Assembly (NCBI RefSeq): GCF_022230925.1
Contig: NZ_JAKKFH010000034.1
Location: 1-64,000 of the forward strand
Source: Micromonospora alfalfae
GTDB taxonomy: Bacteria > Actinomycetota > Actinomycetes > Mycobacteriales > Micromonosporaceae
Direction of reading: 5' to 3'
DNA length: 64,000 nucleotides
This document shows positions 47,012 to 56,455 of the stretch, one piece after another (the first letter of the stretch is position 1; every line of letters begins with the position of its first letter). A model generated the notes under the pieces. The model made no database searches. It saw only the letters and a program-made list of their open reading frames with translations, and had not been told where the DNA came from. Both the position numbers and the translations under genes were made by a program.

Positions 47012-47121
47012 GGCGGATCTTCCTGTCTGCTCGCGCCGGCGCAAGGCCGGTTGTCCCCCCTTGGCCTGCGACAATAGCGCTCCCAGGTGACCGGCACCAC
47101 GCCAGGGCGACGCTGGATCGG

Positions 47122-48405
47122 TCAGCCGATGCGTTCGATGACCAACGACGTCGCCGCCGGGGCCGTCGGCGCGATCCGCACCGCGGTGGCGGCTTCGGTC
47201 CGCGCGGCCGGAATCCGCGTCGCGTCGTCGGCGCGCAACTCGTAGAGCGCGTCACCGGCCCGCACCTCGTCACCCGGCCGTTTGTGCAACACCACGCCGG
47301 CCGGCACGCTGACCGGGTCCTCCTTGCGCGCCCGACCCGCGCCGAGCCGCCACGCCGCAACCCCCATCGCGTACGCGTCGATGGCCGCGACGTAACCGTC
47401 CCGCTCGGCGCGGACCACCTCCACCTCGGCGGCCGTTGGCATCGGCGCGTCCGGGTCGCCGCCCTGCGCCCGGATCATCGCCCGCCAGGAGTCCATGGCC
47501 CGGCCGTCGCGCAGCGCGGCAGCCGGATCGGCGTCCGGCAGACCAGCCGCGTCGAGCATCTCCCGGGCCAGCGCGAGGGTCAGCTCCACCACGTCGGCAG
47601 GTCCACCACCGGCCAGCACCTCGACCGACTCGGTCACCTCGACCGCGTTGCCGATCGCCAGGCCGAGCGGGGTGGACATGTCGGTGAGCAGGGCGACGGT
47701 CCGCACCCCGTGCGCACCGCCCAGCTCGACCATGGTGCGCGCCAACTCGCGGGCCTGCTCGACGGACTTCATGAAGGCGCCCGAGCCGACCTTGACGTCG
47801 AGGACCAGCGCCCCGGTGCCCTCGGCGATCTTCTTGCTCATGATCGAGCTCGCGATCAGCGGGATCGCCTCCACGGTGCCGGTCACGTCGCGCAGCGCGT
47901 ACAGCTTGCGGTCGGCGGGGGCGAGCCCGGCGCCGGCCGCGCAGATCACCGCACCGACCTCGTCCAGTTGGGCGATGAACTCGTCATTGCTCACTGTGGC
48001 GCGCCAGCCCGGGATGGACTCCAACTTGTCGAGCGTGCCACCGGTGTGCCCGAGACCCCGGCCGCTCAGCTGCGGCACGGCCGCGCCACACGCCGCCACC
48101 AGCGGGGTGAGCGGCAGAGTGATCTTGTCGCCGACGCCGCCGGTGGAGTGCTTGTCGACGGTCGGCCGGCGTACCGCCGACAGGTCCAACCGCTCACCGC
48201 TGGCGATCATCGCGGCGGTCCACCGGGCGATCTCCGGCCCGGTCATGCCGTTGAGCAGGATCGCCATCGCCAGCGCGGACATCTGCTCGTCGGCGACAAC
48301 CCCCCGGGTGTACGCGTCGACCACCCAGTCGATCTGCGCGTCCGACAGCACCCCGCCGTCCCGCTTCACCCGAATAACGTCAACAGCAGCAAAACCACTA
48401 CTCAT
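47122..48405 (-). CDS. deoA: Thymidine / pyrimidine-nucleoside phosphorylase
   Basis: The 427-residue enzyme cleaves thymidine or uridine to base and (deoxy)ribose-1-phosphate. It has KHSTGGVGDK (85-94), the family signature SGRGLGHTGGTLDKLE (114-129) and the phosphate-binding DVKVGSGAFMK. The C-terminal domain is normal. It lies just downstream of cdd on the same strand, as in Mtb (Rv3314c-Rv3315c). The ATG at 48405 fits the family start; the ORF extends to 48477. Confidence 0.96.
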   Translation of the reverse strand: MSSGFAAVDVIRVKRDGGVLSDAQIDWVVDAYTRGVVADEQMSALAMAILLNGMTGPEIARWTAAMIASGERLDLSAVRRPTVDKHSTGGVGDKITLPLTPLVAACGAAVPQLSGRGLGHTGGTLDKLESIPGWRATVSNDEFIAQLDEVGAVICAAGAGLAPADRKLYALRDVTGTVEAIPLIASSIMSKKIAEGTGALVLDVKVGSGAFMKSVEQARELARTMVELGGAHGVRTVALLTDMSTPLGLAIGNAVEVTESVEVLAGGGPADVVELTLALAREMLDAAGLPDADPAAALRDGRAMDSWRAMIRAQGGDPDAPMPTAAEVEVVRAERDGYVAAIDAYAMGVAAWRLGAGRARKEDPVSVPAGVVLHKRPGDEVRAGDALYELRADDATRIPAARTEAATAVRIAPTAPAATSLVIERIG

Positions 48406-48477
48406 CAGAAGATCTTTCTTAGTCGGTTGGAGAAACCGTGCCCGACGGTCGGCCCCGGCCCCAAACAGCAACCACAA

Positions 48478-49182
48478 TCAAGACCAGCGCACCGGGATCT
48501 CAGCCGGCGGCTCACCCTCACCGGCCCAGAAGATGGTGCCGGTGGCGTCCACCACAACCACCCGGGGCGTCCGGGCCAGGCCCCAGGTGATCGCCTCGGC
48601 CGGGTCGTCCCAGCTCGGCGCCTCCTCCAGCACCCCGGTTTCGGCGCCGACGTCGTCTCCGGCCGACCGCTCCCAGTACGCCGTCCAGACCTGCTGACCA
48701 GCGGACATGTCCGGGTGCACGAAGACGGTGCCGCGCCCGCGCCAGGCGGCGAGCCGCTCCGGGACCACCGGCACCGGTGTCTCACCGGTGACTGCTTCCA
48801 GGTCCTCCACGCCGAAGGCGTGCGGCAGCAGCTCGGCCATCCGCAGTGGCCGGGTCTTGCTCTCGATCAGGCACTCCGGCCCGCCGTGCTCCCAGAGCAG
48901 CTGCCGGCAGCGGCCGCACGGCATCAACGGCTCGCCGGTCGCGTCGACGCAGGAGAGCGCGACGATCCGGCCACCACCGGTGGCGTGCAGGCTGGACACG
49001 ACCCCGCACTCGGCGCAGAGCGTCACCCCGTACGCGGCGTTCTCGACGTTGCAGCCGACAACCACACGGCCGTCGTCGACCAGCGCGGCCGCGCCGACCG
49101 GGAACGTCGAGTACGGCGCGTACGCGTGCCTCATCGCGTCGGTGGCGGCGGCGCGCAACTGCGCCCAGTCAATGTCGGTCAT
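48478..49182 (-). CDS. cdd: Cytidine deaminase with an unusual C-terminal extension
   Basis: Residues 1-128 form a normal tetrameric-type cytidine deaminase: Cys56 and Glu58 in TLCAECGVV, Cys89 and Cys92 in PCGRCRQ. The chain continues for another 105 residues after the usual end (HAFGVEDLEA); this tail includes GTVFVHPDMSAGQQVWTAYW and a last segment RVVVVDATGTIFWAGEGEPP. Typical family length is about 130, so the extension is notable and its function is unknown. First gene of a cdd-deoA unit next to the nucleoside transporter. Confidence 0.92.
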   Translation of the reverse strand: MTDIDWAQLRAAATDAMRHAYAPYSTFPVGAAALVDDGRVVVGCNVENAAYGVTLCAECGVVSSLHATGGGRIVALSCVDATGEPLMPCGRCRQLLWEHGGPECLIESKTRPLRMAELLPHAFGVEDLEAVTGETPVPVVPERLAAWRGRGTVFVHPDMSAGQQVWTAYWERSAGDDVGAETGVLEEAPSWDDPAEAITWGLARTPRVVVVDATGTIFWAGEGEPPAEIPVRWS

Positions 49183-49267
49183 GCCATCATTCTGCCGAAG
49201 TAGCCCAGGTCAGAGGCGGGCAGGGCCGCTCCCCGGCCCGGCACGCAGCGGTCTGTGGTGATAGTCG

Positions 49268-50548
49268 TCAGCCCTTGATGTACGGCTTGCCGTCGGCGGC
49301 CGGTGCCCGGACCCGGCCGACCAGCCCGGCGACCGCCAGGATGGTCGCCAGGTACGGCAGCATGGCCAGGAACTGGCTGGGGATGACGCTGTTGATCGCC
49401 CCCAGGTAGGTGGCGAGTTGGTCGGCGAAGCCGAAGAAGAGCGCGGCGAGCAGCGCGCCGGTCGGGTTCCACCGGCCGAAGATCAGCGCGGCCAGGGCGA
49501 TGAAGCCCTTACCGCCGATCATGTTCTTGGTGAACGAGTAGAGCGCCAGCGTGTAGGACGCGCCGCCGATGCCGGCGACCACACCGGCCAGCAGCACGTT
49601 GCGGTAGCGGACCCGCAGCACCTTGACGCCGAGCGTGTCTGCGGCGATCGGGTGCTCGCCGACCGAGCGGGTCCGCAGCCCCCACCGGGTGCGGAACAGC
49701 CCGATGTGGATCACCAGGACCAGGAGCAGCCCGAGGTAGAGGAAGATGTTGCCGCGGAACAACGCCGGCCCGAGCACCGGGATGTCCTTCAGCAGCGGGA
49801 TCTCCCAGTTGCTGAAGCGGGGCGCGCTGTTGTACTTCGCGGCGTCGGTCTGCATCAGCCGCTCGTAGAGGAAGCCGGTGACGCCGACGGCCAGCAGGTT
49901 CAGCACGATGCCCATGACGACCTGGTCGACCAGGTAGCGGATGGCGAAGACGGCCAGCAGCAGCGAGATGAACGCCCCACCGATGGCGGCGGCGACGAGG
50001 CCCACCCAGACGCTGCCGGAGATGCTGCCGAACAGCGCGCCGCTGAACGCGCCCATCAGCAGTTGGCCCTCGATGGCCACGTTGACCACGCCGGACCGCT
50101 CGCAGAGCACACCGGCGAGCGCGCCGAAGATCAGCGGCAGGGCCAGGATGAACGTGCCCCGGATGATGTTGACCAGCGGCATGAAGTTCTGCCCGGTCGG
50201 GGCGGCGGAGACCTGCCAGCAGAGGAACGACAGCACGAAGGCGACCAGCCCGACGCCGAGCACGGGTAGGAACCATCGCTTCGGCACCCCGGCGAGCAGA
50301 GCTGCGCCGGCGGCGACCGTGATGATCCCGAACAGGATCGCCCCGATCGTGCCGTTGATCTCCAGTGCGGCGCCGGCCGCGTCGTCGCTGAGCGTGAACC
50401 GGGCCTGCTGGTCGGTGGCGAGCGCGCCGAAGAGCACCGCTGACAGCAGGCCGAGCGCGAGCAGCGTGAGACCGACCTTCCGGCTGCGGGTCCAGAAGCC
50501 CTCGTCGACCGGGGCGACCGCGATGTCGGGGACAGCCATGGTGGACAT
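49268..50548 (-). CDS. Nucleoside ABC transporter permease 2
   Basis: The 426-residue membrane protein belongs to the BPD_transp_2 family of the BMP/Nup (nucleoside) type, with about ten hydrophobic helices. Recognisable segments are RSGVVNVAIEGQLLMGAF and GGKGFIALAALIFGRWNP. It starts three bases after the stop of the other permease gene, so the two are co-translated. In the order lipoprotein-ATPase-permease-permease it completes a nucleoside importer. Confidence 0.92.
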   Translation of the reverse strand: MSTMAVPDIAVAPVDEGFWTRSRKVGLTLLALGLLSAVLFGALATDQQARFTLSDDAAGAALEINGTIGAILFGIITVAAGAALLAGVPKRWFLPVLGVGLVAFVLSFLCWQVSAAPTGQNFMPLVNIIRGTFILALPLIFGALAGVLCERSGVVNVAIEGQLLMGAFSGALFGSISGSVWVGLVAAAIGGAFISLLLAVFAIRYLVDQVVMGIVLNLLAVGVTGFLYERLMQTDAAKYNSAPRFSNWEIPLLKDIPVLGPALFRGNIFLYLGLLLVLVIHIGLFRTRWGLRTRSVGEHPIAADTLGVKVLRVRYRNVLLAGVVAGIGGASYTLALYSFTKNMIGGKGFIALAALIFGRWNPTGALLAALFFGFADQLATYLGAINSVIPSQFLAMLPYLATILAVAGLVGRVRAPAADGKPYIKG

Positions 50549-50551
50549 GAG

Positions 50552-51925
50552 TTACCAGCCCTTCGCCAGGCTCGTCTGCAACCGGGCGGCGCGCGCGGCC
50601 CGGAGCTGGAAGATCGCCTTCACCAGGGCCGGTGCGGCGATGAAGATGACGATCAGCGCCTGGAGCACCGTCACCAGCTCCAGCGAGATCCCGGAGTACG
50701 ACTGCATCCGGTTACCACCGGCCTGAAGCGCGCCGAACAACAGCGCGGCCAACAGCACCCCCCAGGGCTTCACCCGCCCGAGCAGCGCCACCAGGATGCC
50801 GTCGAAGCCGATCTGCGCGACCACCAGCGGGGTCAACGCGCTGGCGGTGGAGCCGAGCACCATGTTCGAGCCGCCGAGGCCGGCCAGGATTCCGGCGAAG
50901 ACCATGATCAGGATGTACGTCCGGGTGACGCTGATGCCTGCGGTCCGGGCGGCGTCCGGGTTCGCGCCGACCGCGCGCAGCTCGAAGCCGAGCGTCGAGC
51001 GGTTGAGCAGCCAGGCGACCGCCCAGGTGGCCAGCACGGCGAGCAGGATGCCGGCGTGCACCCGCAGGTTGTCGCCGAGCAGTCGGGGCAGCTGGGCGGA
51101 GGTGTCGACCGCCTTGCTGATCGCGTCGGTGCGGTTCGGGTCCTGCACGCCGTTCTGCACGATCAACCAGGTGAGGAAGTACGTGGCGACGTAGTTGAGC
51201 ATGATCGTGTTGATCACCTCGTGCGCGCCGGCACGGGCCTTGAGGATGCCGGGGATGAAACCCCAGATCGCTCCGCCCAGCGCGCCGGCCAGCACTGCCA
51301 CCAGCAGGTGCAGGCCGGGCGGCAGGGGCAGCAGGAAGCCGGCCAGCGCCGCCATGATCACGCCGATGGTGGCCTGGCCCTGGGCGCCGATGTTGAACAG
51401 GCCGCCCCGGAAGGCCAGCGCCACCGACAGGCCGGTGAAGACCAGCGGCGCCGCGTAGGTCAGCGTCTCCGAGATCGGCGCGAGCACGGCCTGCCAGCCG
51501 TTGGCGCCGTCCAACCAGCCGGAGAACGCCTCGGGGTCGAAGATCGAGCCCTTGAACAGGTTCGCGTACGCCTCGCTGACGAGCGTCCAGCTGGAGTTGA
51601 TCGCGTCGGACGGGCGCGAGGTGATGTACGAGTAGGTGGAGAGCACGTCGGGATCAGAGATGATCATCAGCACCGCGCCGACCACGATCGCCAGCACCAA
51701 CGACAACAGCGTCACAGTGAAGGTGTTGGCCGCCCAGAGGTTGTCCAGGAACAACCGGCCCAGGCTCGGCTTCGGCTCAGGCTCCGGGCCCGGCTTCGCC
51801 GCCGAGCGGTCCGGCTCGGTCGCCACCTCGGCGCGTTCGGTGTTGCCGAGCGCGTTCTGCGCGGCCTGCGCCTCGCTCGCCGGCTCCTTGTCCGGGGAGC
51901 CCGACTGCGGGTTGGGGTTGGTCAT
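50552..51925 (-). CDS. Nucleoside ABC transporter permease 1
   Basis: The 457-residue permease has an Ala/Glu/Pro-rich cytoplasmic N-terminus (about 1-55) and about eight to ten helices. The family segments [23 protein letters not shown] and [16 protein letters not shown] are clear. The start ATG overlaps the ATPase gene stop (ATGA, 51922-51925). It pairs with the downstream permease to form the import channel. Confidence 0.92.
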   Translation of the reverse strand: MTNPNPQSGSPDKEPASEAQAAQNALGNTERAEVATEPDRSAAKPGPEPEPKPSLGRLFLDNLWAANTFTVTLLSLVLAIVVGAVLMIISDPDVLSTYSYITSRPSDAINSSWTLVSEAYANLFKGSIFDPEAFSGWLDGANGWQAVLAPISETLTYAAPLVFTGLSVALAFRGGLFNIGAQGQATIGVIMAALAGFLLPLPPGLHLLVAVLAGALGGAIWGFIPGILKARAGAHEVINTIMLNYVATYFLTWLIVQNGVQDPNRTDAISKAVDTSAQLPRLLGDNLRVHAGILLAVLATWAVAWLLNRSTLGFELRAVGANPDAARTAGISVTRTYILIMVFAGILAGLGGSNMVLGSTASALTPLVVAQIGFDGILVALLGRVKPWGVLLAALLFGALQAGGNRMQSYSGISLELVTVLQALIVIFIAAPALVKAIFQLRAARAARLQTSLAKGW

Positions 51926-53556
51926 GCCTCGTCCTCGCTCGCGGAGCCTGCGTCGTTCGCCGGGCTCCCATCTGCCACGCCGGGGCTGTCGGCGGCGGTC
52001 GCCGCTCCAGGCTCGTCGGCGGCGGGTGCTGCGATGGCGTCGTGGGCCGCGTCCGGGCTGATGCCGGCCATCAGCAGGCCGATCTCCTCACGCGGGGTGT
52101 CCGGGCCGACGATGCCGATGATCCGGCCGCGGTACATCACAGCGATCCGGTCGGCCAACCCGATCACCTCGTCGAGTTCGCTGGAGACCACCATGACGGC
52201 GGTGCCGATGTCTCGTTCACGGATGACCTGGCTGTGGATGAACTCGATCGACCCGACGTCGACACCACGGGTCGGCTGGGCGGCGATGAGGAGCTTCAGC
52301 GGCCGGGACAGCTCCCGGGCCACGATCACCTTCTGCTGGTTGCCGCCGGAGAGGGTGCCCACCGCCGCGTCGGCCGATGAGGTACGAACGTCGAACTGCT
52401 CGATCCGCTCCTTCGCGGAGGCGGCGATCGCGTCCGGCTTCAGCGCGAGCCCGGCACCGAACGGCGGCCGGTCGTAGATGTCCAGCACCAGGTTCTCCGC
52501 GACGCTGAACTCCTTGATCAGGCCGTCCACGCTGCGGTCCTCGGGTACGTAACCGACGCCCGCCCGGAGCACCCTCTTGGGCTTCCAGCCGTTGATCCGG
52601 TCGCCGGTCAGGCTGATCGTGCCGGCGAGCACCGGGCGCAGGCCCATGATCGCCTCGATCAGCTCGGTCTGACCGTTGCCCTGTACACCCGCAACGCCGA
52701 GCACCTCGCCCGCGCGCACTGTCAGGTCGACGCCGTCGACCGCGCGGATCTGCCGGTCGTCGTCGACGACCAGCCCGGCCACCTCCAGCACCGGGTCGCC
52801 CGGCGTGGCCGGGGTCTTGTCCACCGTGAGCCGGACGTTGCGCCCGACCATCAACGCGGCCAGCTCATCCCGGCTGGCCTCCGGCGAGGCCGTGCCGACT
52901 GTCTTTCCGCGTCGGATCACGGTGATCCGGTCGGCGATGGCCTTGACCTCGCCAAGCTTGTGGGTGATGAAGACGATCGACTTGCCGGCCGCCTTGAGCG
53001 ACCGCATGACCGTCAGCAGCTCCTCGGTCTCCTGAGGGGTGAGCACCGCTGTCGGCTCGTCCAGGATGAGCAGGTCGACGTCGCGGGTGAGCGCCTTGAC
53101 GATCTCGACGCGTTGCTGGATGCCGACCGGCAGGTCCTCGATCACCGCGTCCGGGTCGACCCGCAGGTTGTAGCGCTCGGACACCTCGGTGACCTCGCGC
53201 CGGGCCCGCCGCCGGTCCAGGAAGCCGGCGATGCCGCCCCTGATCTGCTCGGCGCCGAGCATGATGTTCTCGGTGACGGTGAAGACCGGCACCAGCATGA
53301 AGTGCTGGTGCACCATGCCGATCCCGGCCCCGATCGCGTCGGACGGGCCCTTCAGCTTCAGCGGCTTGCCGTCGACAAGGATCTCGCCCTCGTCGGGCTG
53401 GTAGAGCCCGTAGAGCACGTTCATCAGTGTCGACTTGCCCGCGCCGTTCTCGCCGAGGAGGGCGTGAATCTCTCCAGGCTCCACCGTCAGGTCGATGTGA
53501 TCGTTGGCGACCAGATCACCGAACCGCTTGGTGATGCCGCGCAGTTCGAGTCTCAG
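51922..53556 (-). CDS. Nucleoside ABC transporter ATPase (two ATP-binding domains), probable CTG start
   Basis: The 544-residue protein has two fused ATPase domains like RbsA/YufO: the first with Walker [10 protein letters not shown] and Walker [12 protein letters not shown], the second with the degenerate Walker [11 protein letters not shown] and signature LSGGNQQK. An Ala/Gly/Asp-rich tail follows. The first in-frame GTG (53484) would cut off the segment [19 protein letters not shown], which is the normal first strand of this ATPase family. No ATG, GTG or TTG lies in frame before the stop at 53590-53592; CTG at 53556 has AGGAGG five bases upstream. Coupled to the permease gene by overlap. 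Confidence 0.9.
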   Translation of the reverse strand: MRLELRGITKRFGDLVANDHIDLTVEPGEIHALLGENGAGKSTLMNVLYGLYQPDEGEILVDGKPLKLKGPSDAIGAGIGMVHQHFMLVPVFTVTENIMLGAEQIRGGIAGFLDRRRARREVTEVSERYNLRVDPDAVIEDLPVGIQQRVEIVKALTRDVDLLILDEPTAVLTPQETEELLTVMRSLKAAGKSIVFITHKLGEVKAIADRITVIRRGKTVGTASPEASRDELAALMVGRNVRLTVDKTPATPGDPVLEVAGLVVDDDRQIRAVDGVDLTVRAGEVLGVAGVQGNGQTELIEAIMGLRPVLAGTISLTGDRINGWKPKRVLRAGVGYVPEDRSVDGLIKEFSVAENLVLDIYDRPPFGAGLALKPDAIAASAKERIEQFDVRTSSADAAVGTLSGGNQQKVIVARELSRPLKLLIAAQPTRGVDVGSIEFIHSQVIRERDIGTAVMVVSSELDEVIGLADRIAVMYRGRIIGIVGPDTPREEIGLLMAGISPDAAHDAIAAPAADEPGAATAADSPGVADGSPANDAGSASEDEA

Positions 53557-53635
53557 CGCAACCTCCTGGAGTGCGAGCGATGGTGCAGCCTAGCTGCCGT
53601 CGTACCGGCCGGACCGGACCGGCCGCCGTGGTGCG

Positions 53636-53688
53636 CGATCGGCCGCTCCGACCCCGCGGGGTGTCCGCAGAGCCGGAGCGGCCGATCG
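53636..53688 (-). terminator. 15-base inverted repeat between the lipoprotein and ATPase genes
   Basis: CGATCGGCCGCTCCG (53636-53650) and its complement (53674-53688) form a perfect stem with a 23-base loop. It lies just after the lipoprotein gene and before the ATPase gene on the minus strand. It may be a partial terminator or processing site that allows more lipoprotein than transporter to be made, as is usual in such operons. Confidence 0.75.
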
Positions 53689-53746
53689 GTCGTACCTGTC
53701 TCCCGCCGGCCCTCCCGATGATCTCACCGGAGCGGCCGGCCGGTTG

Positions 53747-54832
53747 TCACTTGGTCGGCTGGGCCTTCGAGGTGACGGTGATGGTGCCGGCGGCGATGTC
53801 CGCCTTGATCTTGTCGACCTCGGCCTTCAGCTCGGCCGGAACCTTGCTGTCGAAGTCGTGGTACGGAGCGATCGAGACACCGTTGTTGGCCAGGGTGCCG
53901 ACGAAGCCCGGGTTGGCCGGAAGCTTGTCACCGGCGGCGGCCTTGACCACGGCCTCCTTGACGGCCTCCGGGATGTTCTTGACCACGGTGGTGATGATCG
54001 CCGCGCAGTCCGGGGTGCTCTCGCAGCCGTCGACGTCCACCCAGATGGTGCTGTACTTGCCACCCGACGCCTTGGCCGCGGCGGTGGTGCCGAGGCCGGA
54101 GCCGCCGGCGACCGGCATGATGATGTCCGCGCCCTGGGCGACCAGCGCGTCGGAGACCTTCTTGCCCTCGTCCTGCTTGTCGAAGGCGTTGGAGAAGGAG
54201 CCCTTCTGGGTCTCCTTGTTCCAACCCAGCGCCTGGACGTTCTTGCCCTTGGTGGTGTTGAAGTACTTCACACCATCGACGAAACCGTCCATGAAGATGG
54301 TCACCGGCGGGATCGGCACAGCACCGTAGGTGCCGACCTTGCCGCTCTTGCTCATCCCGGCGGCCAGGTAGCCGGCCTGGAACGCGGCCTGGGCGGTGTC
54401 GAACTGCATCGGGTAGACGTTGGCGTCACCCGGGTTCGCGTCGACGATGCCGAACTCCTGGTTCGGGTTCGCCTTGGCGATCTTCGAGGTGGCGTTGGCC
54501 ATCAGGCCACCGACCGCCAGGATGAAGTCGCACTTCTGGTTGACGAACTGCGTCAGGTTCGGCTCGTAGTCGGCCTCGGCCTTCGACGCGACGTACTTGA
54601 TGTCGATGTTGTCGTTGGCGGCCTTGGCCTCCTGCAGGCCCTTCCAGGCCGAAGCGTTGAACGACTTGTCGTCGATGCCGCCGACGTCGGTCACCATGCA
54701 GGCGCTGAACTTCTTGGCGCCACTGCCGGCGTTGTTGTCATCCTTGGGCGCCTCGCCACAAGCGGCGGCGGTGAGCGCGAGCCCACCCACCGCGAAGATC
54801 GAGGCGATCCGCATCCCACGCACCGAGCGCAA
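53747..54832 (-). CDS. BMP family substrate-binding lipoprotein (nucleoside uptake)
   Basis: The 361-residue protein has a lipoprotein signal (ASIFAVGGLALTAAACGE) and the BMP fold: ACMVTDVGGIDDKSFNASAWKGL near the start, FVNQKCDFILAVGGLMA and DIIMPVAGGSGLGT. BMP/PnrA/BmpA proteins bind nucleosides, so this is the substrate receptor of the transporter genes downstream. TTG at 54832 with GGAGA four bases upstream is the likely start; GTG 54823 and ATG 54814 are alternatives that also keep the signal. Confidence 0.9.
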   Translation of the reverse strand: MRSVRGMRIASIFAVGGLALTAAACGEAPKDDNNAGSGAKKFSACMVTDVGGIDDKSFNASAWKGLQEAKAANDNIDIKYVASKAEADYEPNLTQFVNQKCDFILAVGGLMANATSKIAKANPNQEFGIVDANPGDANVYPMQFDTAQAAFQAGYLAAGMSKSGKVGTYGAVPIPPVTIFMDGFVDGVKYFNTTKGKNVQALGWNKETQKGSFSNAFDKQDEGKKVSDALVAQGADIIMPVAGGSGLGTTAAAKASGGKYSTIWVDVDGCESTPDCAAIITTVVKNIPEAVKEAVVKAAAGDKLPANPGFVGTLANNGVSIAPYHDFDSKVPAELKAEVDKIKADIAAGTITVTSKAQPTK

Positions 54833-55091
54833 GACGTCTCCTTCCCATTGCACACCGCGCCTTGTGCGGTGGCAGCCCATCAGCCGACCTGCGGGTGTGC
54901 CGCCGGCTGTCCCACGTTACGGACGGGAGCGTACGCCCGCGTCCACCCACCGGCCGACAATCGTGCACGACTGTTGAGCGCCTGTTACCCGGGTGTAACC
55001 CTTGCGTGGGGCAAGTCACTCTTCGTGCTGGTAACCGAGCGCCACGGCGTCCGCAACGTCCGTTTTCTGGAGGCGTTTTCCTCCTCGGACG

Positions 55092-55448
55092 TTACCGCCA
55101 AAAGACCGCGACCGCCGCGTTGACCAGGGTCAGACCGACGATCGCGAGGAAATGACCGCGGTTGACCACGTCCCGCTTCCGGGAGAAGAAGACCATGACG
55201 AAGATCAGCAGCGCGATCACCAACTTCGTCACAAGTTTTGCCGGGTTCGGCTCGTCGTCGCCGCCGCCGCGCAGCGGCGCGGAGAGGCCCAGCCCGGTCA
55301 GCAGCTGGATCACCGCGCCCCACAGCATGGCCGGGTTGATCCGCAGCCGACCGCTGGCGTACTGGGCGATCGAGCCACCGAGCAGCAGGGCGAACCCGAT
55401 CAGATGGACGTAGAGAAGGATGAGTCTGAGAGCTTCCACGCCGCCCAT
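55092..55448 (-). CDS. Small membrane protein of unknown function
   Basis: The 118-residue protein has four hydrophobic segments (about 6-28, 40-56, 70-87, 98-116). It begins MGGVEALRLILLYVHLIGFALLLGG, with conserved His and Gly in helix 1. It resembles small actinobacterial membrane proteins of the CopD/DUF2269 helical type, but I cannot assign a function. GGGAGAGG precedes the ATG. It stands alone between the nucleoside and glucoside transporter loci. Confidence 0.75.
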   Translation of the reverse strand: MGGVEALRLILLYVHLIGFALLLGGSIAQYASGRLRINPAMLWGAVIQLLTGLGLSAPLRGGGDDEPNPAKLVTKLVIALLIFVMVFFSRKRDVVNRGHFLAIVGLTLVNAAVAVFWR

Positions 55449-55525
55449 CCTCTCCCATCAACGACACTTTGTAGTAGTGGGTAGGCCGGTCGGCGCGTCC
55501 AGGCCGACCGGCCACGGTCGACTAC

Positions 55526-56455
55526 CTATCCCTTCACGGCGCCGGAGGTGAGACCGGAGACGATGTACCGCTGGAGGAACTGGAACACCAGCACCGTCGG
55601 GATCGCGGTCAGCAGGGTGCCGGCCGCGAAAATGCCGAAGTTGGTGTTCCGCTCGCCGCCCTGCAACATGCCCCGCATGCCGACCGCGAGGGTCTTGGCG
55701 TCCGTGTCGGTGAGGAAGACGCTCGCCATCAGGAACTCGTTGATGGTGTTGATGAAGGCGAGCAGCCCGGTCACCGCGAGGATCGGCGCCACCAACGGCA
55801 GCATGATCCGGAAGAAGACCTGGGCGTGTGAGGCCCCGTCCATGGTGGCCGACTCGTCCAGCTCCCGGGGGAGGGTGTCGAAGAAGCCCTTCATCAGCCA
55901 GGTGTTCACGCCCAGCGCGCCACCCAGGTAGAGCAGCAGCAGGCCCCACGGCGTGTTGAAGCCGATGGCCGGCCACAGGTCGGTGATCGTGCCGAAGATC
56001 AGGAAGATCGCCACGATCGCCAGGAACTGCGGGAACATCTGGATCAACAGCAGCGACAGCAACCCCACCCGTCGGCCCTGGAACCGCATCCGGGAGAAGG
56101 CGTACGCCGCGAGCGCGGAGAGGAAGACCGAGGCGAACGCGGCCCCACCGGCGATGAGCAGCGAGTTCAGGAACCAGTGGGCGAACTCGGTGCGCGCGAA
56201 CAGGTTCCCGAAGTTCTCCAACGACACCCCGCCGGTCGGCACCAACTCGGTGGACGACAGGGTGCCGAGTGGATTGAGCGCCGCCGAGACGACGAACACG
56301 AGCGGAAAGAGACTGAACAGCACGCCGAGCAGGCCGACCAGGTGCCGCCAGCCGACCTCGGCGAACCATCGCTTCTTCCGCTTGCCCCCGTTGCGGTTGA
56401 CCGCCGCCGGGCCATTCGCGCCGCCCGTGACGGCGGCGCCGGTGAGCATGGTCAT
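55526..56455 (-). CDS. malG: Alpha-glucoside/maltose ABC transporter permease (MalG-like)
   Basis: The 309-residue permease has six helices and the permease loop EAA motif (ELDESATMDGASHAQVFFRIMLPLVAPIL). It ends SGLTSGAVKG, the typical MalG C-terminus. Its ATG overlaps the malF-like stop (ATGA, 56452-56455), with GGAGGAGGTG upstream. It is the last gene of the malEFG-type operon; no ATPase gene is present, so an MsiK-type shared ATPase encoded elsewhere is expected. Confidence 0.93.
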   Translation of the reverse strand: MTMLTGAAVTGGANGPAAVNRNGGKRKKRWFAEVGWRHLVGLLGVLFSLFPLVFVVSAALNPLGTLSSTELVPTGGVSLENFGNLFARTEFAHWFLNSLLIAGGAAFASVFLSALAAYAFSRMRFQGRRVGLLSLLLIQMFPQFLAIVAIFLIFGTITDLWPAIGFNTPWGLLLLYLGGALGVNTWLMKGFFDTLPRELDESATMDGASHAQVFFRIMLPLVAPILAVTGLLAFINTINEFLMASVFLTDTDAKTLAVGMRGMLQGGERNTNFGIFAAGTLLTAIPTVLVFQFLQRYIVSGLTSGAVKG

